Assembly: GCA_021234155.1 (NCBI GenBank)
Contig: JAJEKV010000039.1
Coordinates: 10,057,077-10,121,076, forward strand
Length of the DNA stretch: 64,000 bases
Reading direction: 5' to 3'
Origin: Isoetes taiwanensis
Lineage: Eukaryota > Streptophyta > Lycopodiopsida > Isoetales > Isoetaceae
Numbering within the stretch: position 1 is the stretch's first letter; every line of letters starts with the position of its first letter. The position numbers were made by a program, and so were the translations under genes. The notes under the pieces were generated by a model, which had not been told where the DNA came from, searched no databases, and worked only from the letters and a program-made list of their open reading frames with translations. Shown piece after piece: positions 59,934 through 64,000 of the stretch.

Positions 59934-61730
59934 AGTGAATTGTATGAGATGTTCAAAGATGAACATCCTGAAGTGAAGATTAGCGTCAGAATGTTCGAGT
60001 TGCTTAAGCCTACATGTGTGAGAAGGTTGAAAGAGAGGAACACATGCTGTTGCATGAAGCATGGACAAGCTGAGTTATACAGAAAAGCATTTAGCGTCCT
60101 AAGGGGTAAATTTCATGCCAATTGTACATGTTCTTGTGGTGTTTGTGCAGCAGATAAGAACAATGGCGTTTGCCAAGCTCCTTCTAAAACATTTCAAAAT
60201 GTTAGCGCTATATGGAGAGCTACGGTCTGTGACAAGGAAGGCGAAGAGTGGCATAGTTTGGACCGTGTCAAGGGAGAGTGCCAGAGCTGTGGCACTGAAA
60301 ACATTCAAATTTGTCCTAAGAAGAAAGAGTCGCAGAATGAGAACATTGAATGGCAAGTTTACAAGTGCATGAACGAACCTTCCAAAGCTGGCACTTCAAG
60401 GAGGCTGAAGCTTGTTACTGAAAGCGGGAGTCCAGGTACATTGCTTGACAAGATGTTTCATCACCTTACAAAGTTCACTATTCACAACTTTTCAGCAAGT
60501 TGGCAGAGCAAACAATTCAAGAAATCAGTGCAAAATTTGAGGGATGATTCTGTTTTGTCAGTAATGGACTTTGCAGAGAACTATACTTTGCAGCCACTCA
60601 AGGAGATTTAGTCCGAGCATGGGAACAATGACCAGATAACTATTTTGGTGCATATAACCATGGTGAAAGTCAATGGCGAGCACCCATTTTGAACGATGTT
60701 ATGAAGCATGATGCTTTCTTTGTTCAGGCTGCACTCAAGAAACACCATACTTGGATGATGCAAAAAAGTTTTGGCCACATCAAATACCATGTCATGTGGT
60801 CTGATGGGTGTGCTGCTCAGTTTAAGTTTTCTCGAGCCTTTTATTTGAATATGGCCCAGTATTATAACAGGTATAGAATTAGGATGTAGTGGAATTATTT
60901 TGGCTCAGGCCATGGGAAAGGAGAACATGATGGGCAAGCTGCTTTGGAGAAAAGGTGCAGACGAGCAAAGGAAAGAGAATGGTGTTCCAATTTTGAGTGC
61001 CAACTCTGCTTGTAGTTTGCTCAGACAAAAGAAGTACAAAAAGGACAAGGTCATATGGGAGGCCATGGCAGAAGACATTAACAGGGACCCTCGTTCAGCT
61101 TCTGAGACATTGCCTGGTACTCTAGCTATACATTGTGTGTCTGCTATTAATCCAGCTAACCCAACACTTGTCATGTATAGATCTCTGTCATGTTTTTGCA
61201 ATGGTTGCTTGAATTTCAGATGGGGAGAATGTGAGAATCTCCAGCATTGTGGTGCGTGGAAGCTGCACAAACTAGAGCCTAGTTCGACCCAGGTTGAAGA
61301 ACAAGAAGAGTTAGTTGGTTTTTATGCAGCTGATGAGCAAGAACTATCCGAAGTACTCCAAATTGGAGACATATTTGCATCTTTTGCTGCTCCAGGGAAT
61401 CATGAAAATGTTCTATACTTCGTCCTCCTATGCGTGAAGGAGACGCATATTCTTCAGGAAGATGTGATTGACGACTATAGGAATAGAATGCTTGCTGATG
61501 ATAGGGTTATAGCCAGTCATTACTATCAACTGCTACAAGGCACAAACCACAAGTACAAGTTGTTGGATGACAAAATAGTATTGGTACCGGCTGAATCTGT
61601 AACTGGAGCAAAGTTCACCATGCAGCAGGTCAAGCATAAGTTGAAGGGGGCATATACAGCATATATGATCACACGAGAGGTGCATGACATGCTTATATCA
61701 AGCCTACCTGAGATTGTTGAGTGCACATGA
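59934..61730 (+). pseudogene. DDE-like transposase gene of an unnamed family
   Basis: The exon begins after tttttccttgcag (59921-59933). In order: ELYEMFKDEHPEVKISVRMF, Cys-rich blocks (CCCMKHGQ, CTCSCGVC, CQSCGTENIQIC), VMDFAENYT (about 60562-60590), WSDGCAAQFKFSRAFY (about 60798), WNYFGSGHGKGEHDG (about 60890), then CFCNGCLNFRWGECENLQHC and a 150-residue C-terminal part ending at 61730. The D in MDFAENY, the D in SDG and the E/D in HGKGEHDG could be a catalytic triad (inference). Lesions: TAG at 60609-60611, a shift near 60660, TAG at 60887-60889, a shift near 60950. I recognise the motif set from multicopy transposon-like proteins but cannot name the superfamily. Confidence 0.65.
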
Positions 61731-62236
61731 CTAAGTTCTGTACAAAGGAACTTTTATATTTGCCATCATCTTCTGTTATGTTGAGAAAACTAGTCGATTG
61801 CTGCAAGTTTTTTCTTATTTTCTTATTTTTTAGTCTGAAGTGCATTTTGATACTTCAATTTCAGTATCACACAATATCTTCTATTTCCAAACACAATGTA
61901 AATCAGAAAGTACAAAATGTTCATCAATTGTTGCATCAAGAAGTTAAACTATTCTGTGAACTTGTTCTGTTATAAAGGATATCAATAGCTTTTCTTTTGA
62001 TTGATGAAACAAAGCAGAAAGTGCAACATGTAGATCGATGTATGGAGACAAAAACTCTTGTATTAGATATCACAAGATATACAACCTGGTCACAGGAGAT
62101 ATGAAGCCAATATATACAAGTCTGTTGTTCATGTTTTATATTAACATTAAATTACATTCAAAATCTGGTCACAGCCGATGTGAAGCCAGTATATACTTTT
62201 TTTGTTGTTTCAATATGTTACTTTCTTGCAGCTTGT
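61731..62236. other. Space between convergent transposase-like and FCP1-like ORFs
   Basis: Contains a short direct repeat: ctggtcacaggagatatgaagccaatatataca (about 62087) and ctggtcacagccgatgtgaagccagtatatact (about 62165). No ORF is supported. The sequence holds the 3' ends of both genes. Confidence 0.4.
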
Positions 62237-62882
62237 TCATAGCCTGTTGTAGCCCTGTGAAAGCATTTGCCTCCAGACAGCTATTGTTAGTACATCGGTT
62301 GGATTGTGTAAAGGATTTTGCTTCACATACTGTTGCAGGTCTGGTGCTATCAACAAACCCTCTAGCCATGGTTTCAAAAGTGTCAAGAGACCTGTGTCTT
62401 CCACATCTTTTTCTTGCCATGAAGGTGGGCATATGCAATTTTCGTTGGGATTGAAAAGCATCTTGTACTCAGAGTCGTCTACTATTAGTGTGTTGCTCTC
62501 ATTTCTGTCTGGATACTTCTCGTATATAAACTCAATTGGCTTCAGATACAAAGGTTATCTTCAGAAGCTGCAATCCGGAAAGGCAACTCCAAACAGTGGC
62601 TTCCATCAAAGGTAAATCTTAAATCCCTTATCTGCGTCATTGTGAAGATTTTATCCACTACTCTTGATAGGTTCCATGGAGCTATTGATGACCATATACC
62701 TACTTCAAAGTGTTCAAATACAAATCTAAGGAATTCGTCTAGGTGGGGCCTTAAAAACAACACTTTCTTGCCTATTATGTCATAGTTTCCAACTAGCAGA
62801 TCATCTGCTATCAAAGTCCTATCTATTTGTTTTGCCAAAACATTATTGATATCAAACACTATCAATCTTTTTTGTACACGTG
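62237..62882 (-). CDS. FCP1/NIF-like HAD phosphatase domain protein (one frame break)
   Basis: Exon starts after tttcatag (62883-62890). Motif I is LIVFDINNVLA. The block VGIWSSIAPWNLSRVV matches the HAD/FCP1 second motif. After a frame break near 62545 come PIEFIYEKYPDRNESNTLIVDDSEYK (motif III/IV with the D-D pair) and LEGLLIAPDLQQYVKQNP, the usual FCP1-domain end. Stop at 62237. FCP1-type enzymes dephosphorylate Ser/Thr, classically in the RNA polymerase II tail. Motif I here is D-x-N instead of D-x-D, so activity is doubtful. It may be cargo of a mobile element. Confidence 0.7.
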
Positions 62883-63019
62883 CTATGAAAGAACATGCAA
62901 TTTATCAATAAAGTATGGCGGAGTCGAATAAAAAGAAATTTTATTCATTAAAATTCAATGAAAAAATGTATATTTTATAATCAAATAGTGTTTAGCAGTG
63001 AAAATGGGGATAGGCTTTC

Positions 63020-63723
63020 TCAGCCAGATTTACTAGTACCAGGTGATCTAATGGTTTGGGGTGTGATGTGAATGTGGTCTAACTCCTGAAGTAGTGCTCG
63101 GATGAGAACATCACGACTATCCTCCGCATACTTTGGCAAGAACCAGTTTCGAGTAATCTGTAAATGTGACAACAATAGTTACATAATAAGTATTGGAAAC
63201 TATTTGTTTGCAAGACAAAAGGCATGAGACACTCATATTGGTAGTTTTATCACACACGATTGTGTCTACAAACTTCTGCATATAAGCTGTAACATAGAGG
63301 CCACATGAATCCCCATCTTTCTGCTGTGGACACTTATGAAACTTCACAATTGGTGAAGAGTTTTATCCATGCTTCTGTAAACATGGATGTCATGGACTTC
63401 TCAACTGATGTACCCTGAAATAAAATGCTTTCTTACCTGTTTCTACTGGTTTAATTTTCTTCTTCTGTGCCTTTTTAGGCGTGGACTTCTTCTTTGGAGT
63501 CACATTTTTTCTGCTGCCTTTACTTTTCCAGATGCGGCCTTAGCCTGCTCTCTCAATCTCTCGAGTTCCTCGTCATAATCTGGAATGTCACCATGCACAC
63601 TTGAAGTGCCAGCTTCCTCAACCTGTATCACCGTAGGAATAGTGAGTTTGCTTTTTCCTTCAATCACTGCTTTCTTTCCCTCGGCTACATCTTGCACCTC
63701 AATTTTTTTTGGAACCTCCAAAA
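63020..63723 (-). CDS. Ulp1-like (C48) cysteine protease, C-terminal exons
   Basis: Three exons on the minus strand. 63437-63723 is Lys-rich, with AEKM then, in another frame, NVTPKKKSTPKKAQKKK; it ends at ACAG/GTAAGA. About 63222-63365 carries CPQQKDGDSCGLYVTAYMQK, the Gln...Cys active-site block of Ulp1/SUMO proteases. 63020-63157 encodes ITRNWFLPKYAEDSRDVLI and ends with TGA. The catalytic His and Asp must lie upstream, perhaps beyond the window. An A run at about 63505-63510 breaks the first exon and one more A restores it. Ulp1 domains are often carried by plant DNA transposons. Confidence 0.6.
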
Positions 63724-64000
63724 CTATGAAAACCGAACCAAGAATATGAAATTGCTTCTTCCGACACAATGCAAAACAATTTCAAAACAAGCGCACCTGA
63801 TCTGTGGTGTAATTTCTGCTCAGTTGTTTATTTGGCACTTTGAAGCTTTGAAAATAAATCGGCACATAACAGTCAGATATCCGTCTCTAACTATTCTGTT
63901 GAAAAACAGCAGTACATATTACTAGAATTGATCTACATTGAAGTACTTTGAGTACATATACATGTAAACAGCTATTTATCTAGACGGAATGTATATGTAA
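63724..64000. other. Right window edge, GTAC-rich, no gene recognised
   Basis: GTAC words at about 63912, 63944 and 63951. The protease gene's upstream exons are expected further right, outside the window. Confidence 0.35.

Noticed and set aside
55307-60889. TAG/TAA read as Gln (altered genetic code)
   Set aside because: Plant nuclear context; TAG also ends normal frames here (for example 5527-5529 and 48964-48966), and the same loci carry frameshifts.

Overview
This is a TE-rich nuclear segment of a land plant. The evidence is spliced plant genes (a SURP plus CCCH zinc-finger gene, a PPR relic, an F-box relic), Ty1/copia and gag-only LTR retrotransposons primed by a TGGTATCAGAGC-type site, several LINE families, a tRNA-derived SINE and a DUF7869-type pseudogene. 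The PPR style and the LINE-dominated content would fit a fern or another seed-free plant, but the species cannot be fixed from sequence alone.

Layout. 1-6235 and 24651-30875 are two direct copies of one block of about 6.2 kb. The block holds an LTR element with a gag relic, a SINE in its leader, a LINE 3' end in its body and another LINE 3' end inside its 3' LTR, followed by a small two-membrane-segment ORF. Between the copies lie the minus-strand SURP/CCCH gene (about 7224-13904), a 157-bp inverted repeat abutting a 5'-truncated LINE (15441-18037), a decayed DUF7869 gene (about 18150-20040), a complete young gag-only LTR element with a 5-bp target duplication (20107-23341) and a minus-strand LINE relic. 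From 30876 to 41000 the sequence is mostly unassigned, with LINE and SINE fragments, short tandem repeats and two small gene-like exon sets (35773-36148 and 39404-39504, both minus). An F-box gene (52314 to 41359, minus) is split by a copia element (41493-51300), which itself carries a GC-rich LINE in opposite orientation (about 42863-47110). A PPR pseudogene lies at 54810-55440.

The right end (56792-64000) is the most unusual part. It has a GRF-like zinc-finger ORF, a LINE with an (ATT)n tail, a transposase-like gene with MDFAENYT, WSDGCAAQFK and GSGHGKGEHDG motifs, and, convergent to it, an FCP1/HAD-like phosphatase ORF and a Ulp1-like protease ORF. GTAC-rich clusters occur at its edges. 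It could be a large DNA transposon with phosphatase and SUMO-protease cargo, cut by the window edge.

Almost every reading frame is broken. In five unrelated loci the break is cured by one extra base in an A or G run, so systematic homopolymer under-calling must be weighed against real decay. Other lesions, such as Gln-to-stop changes in the PPR, LINE and DUF7869 relics, look like genuine mutation.
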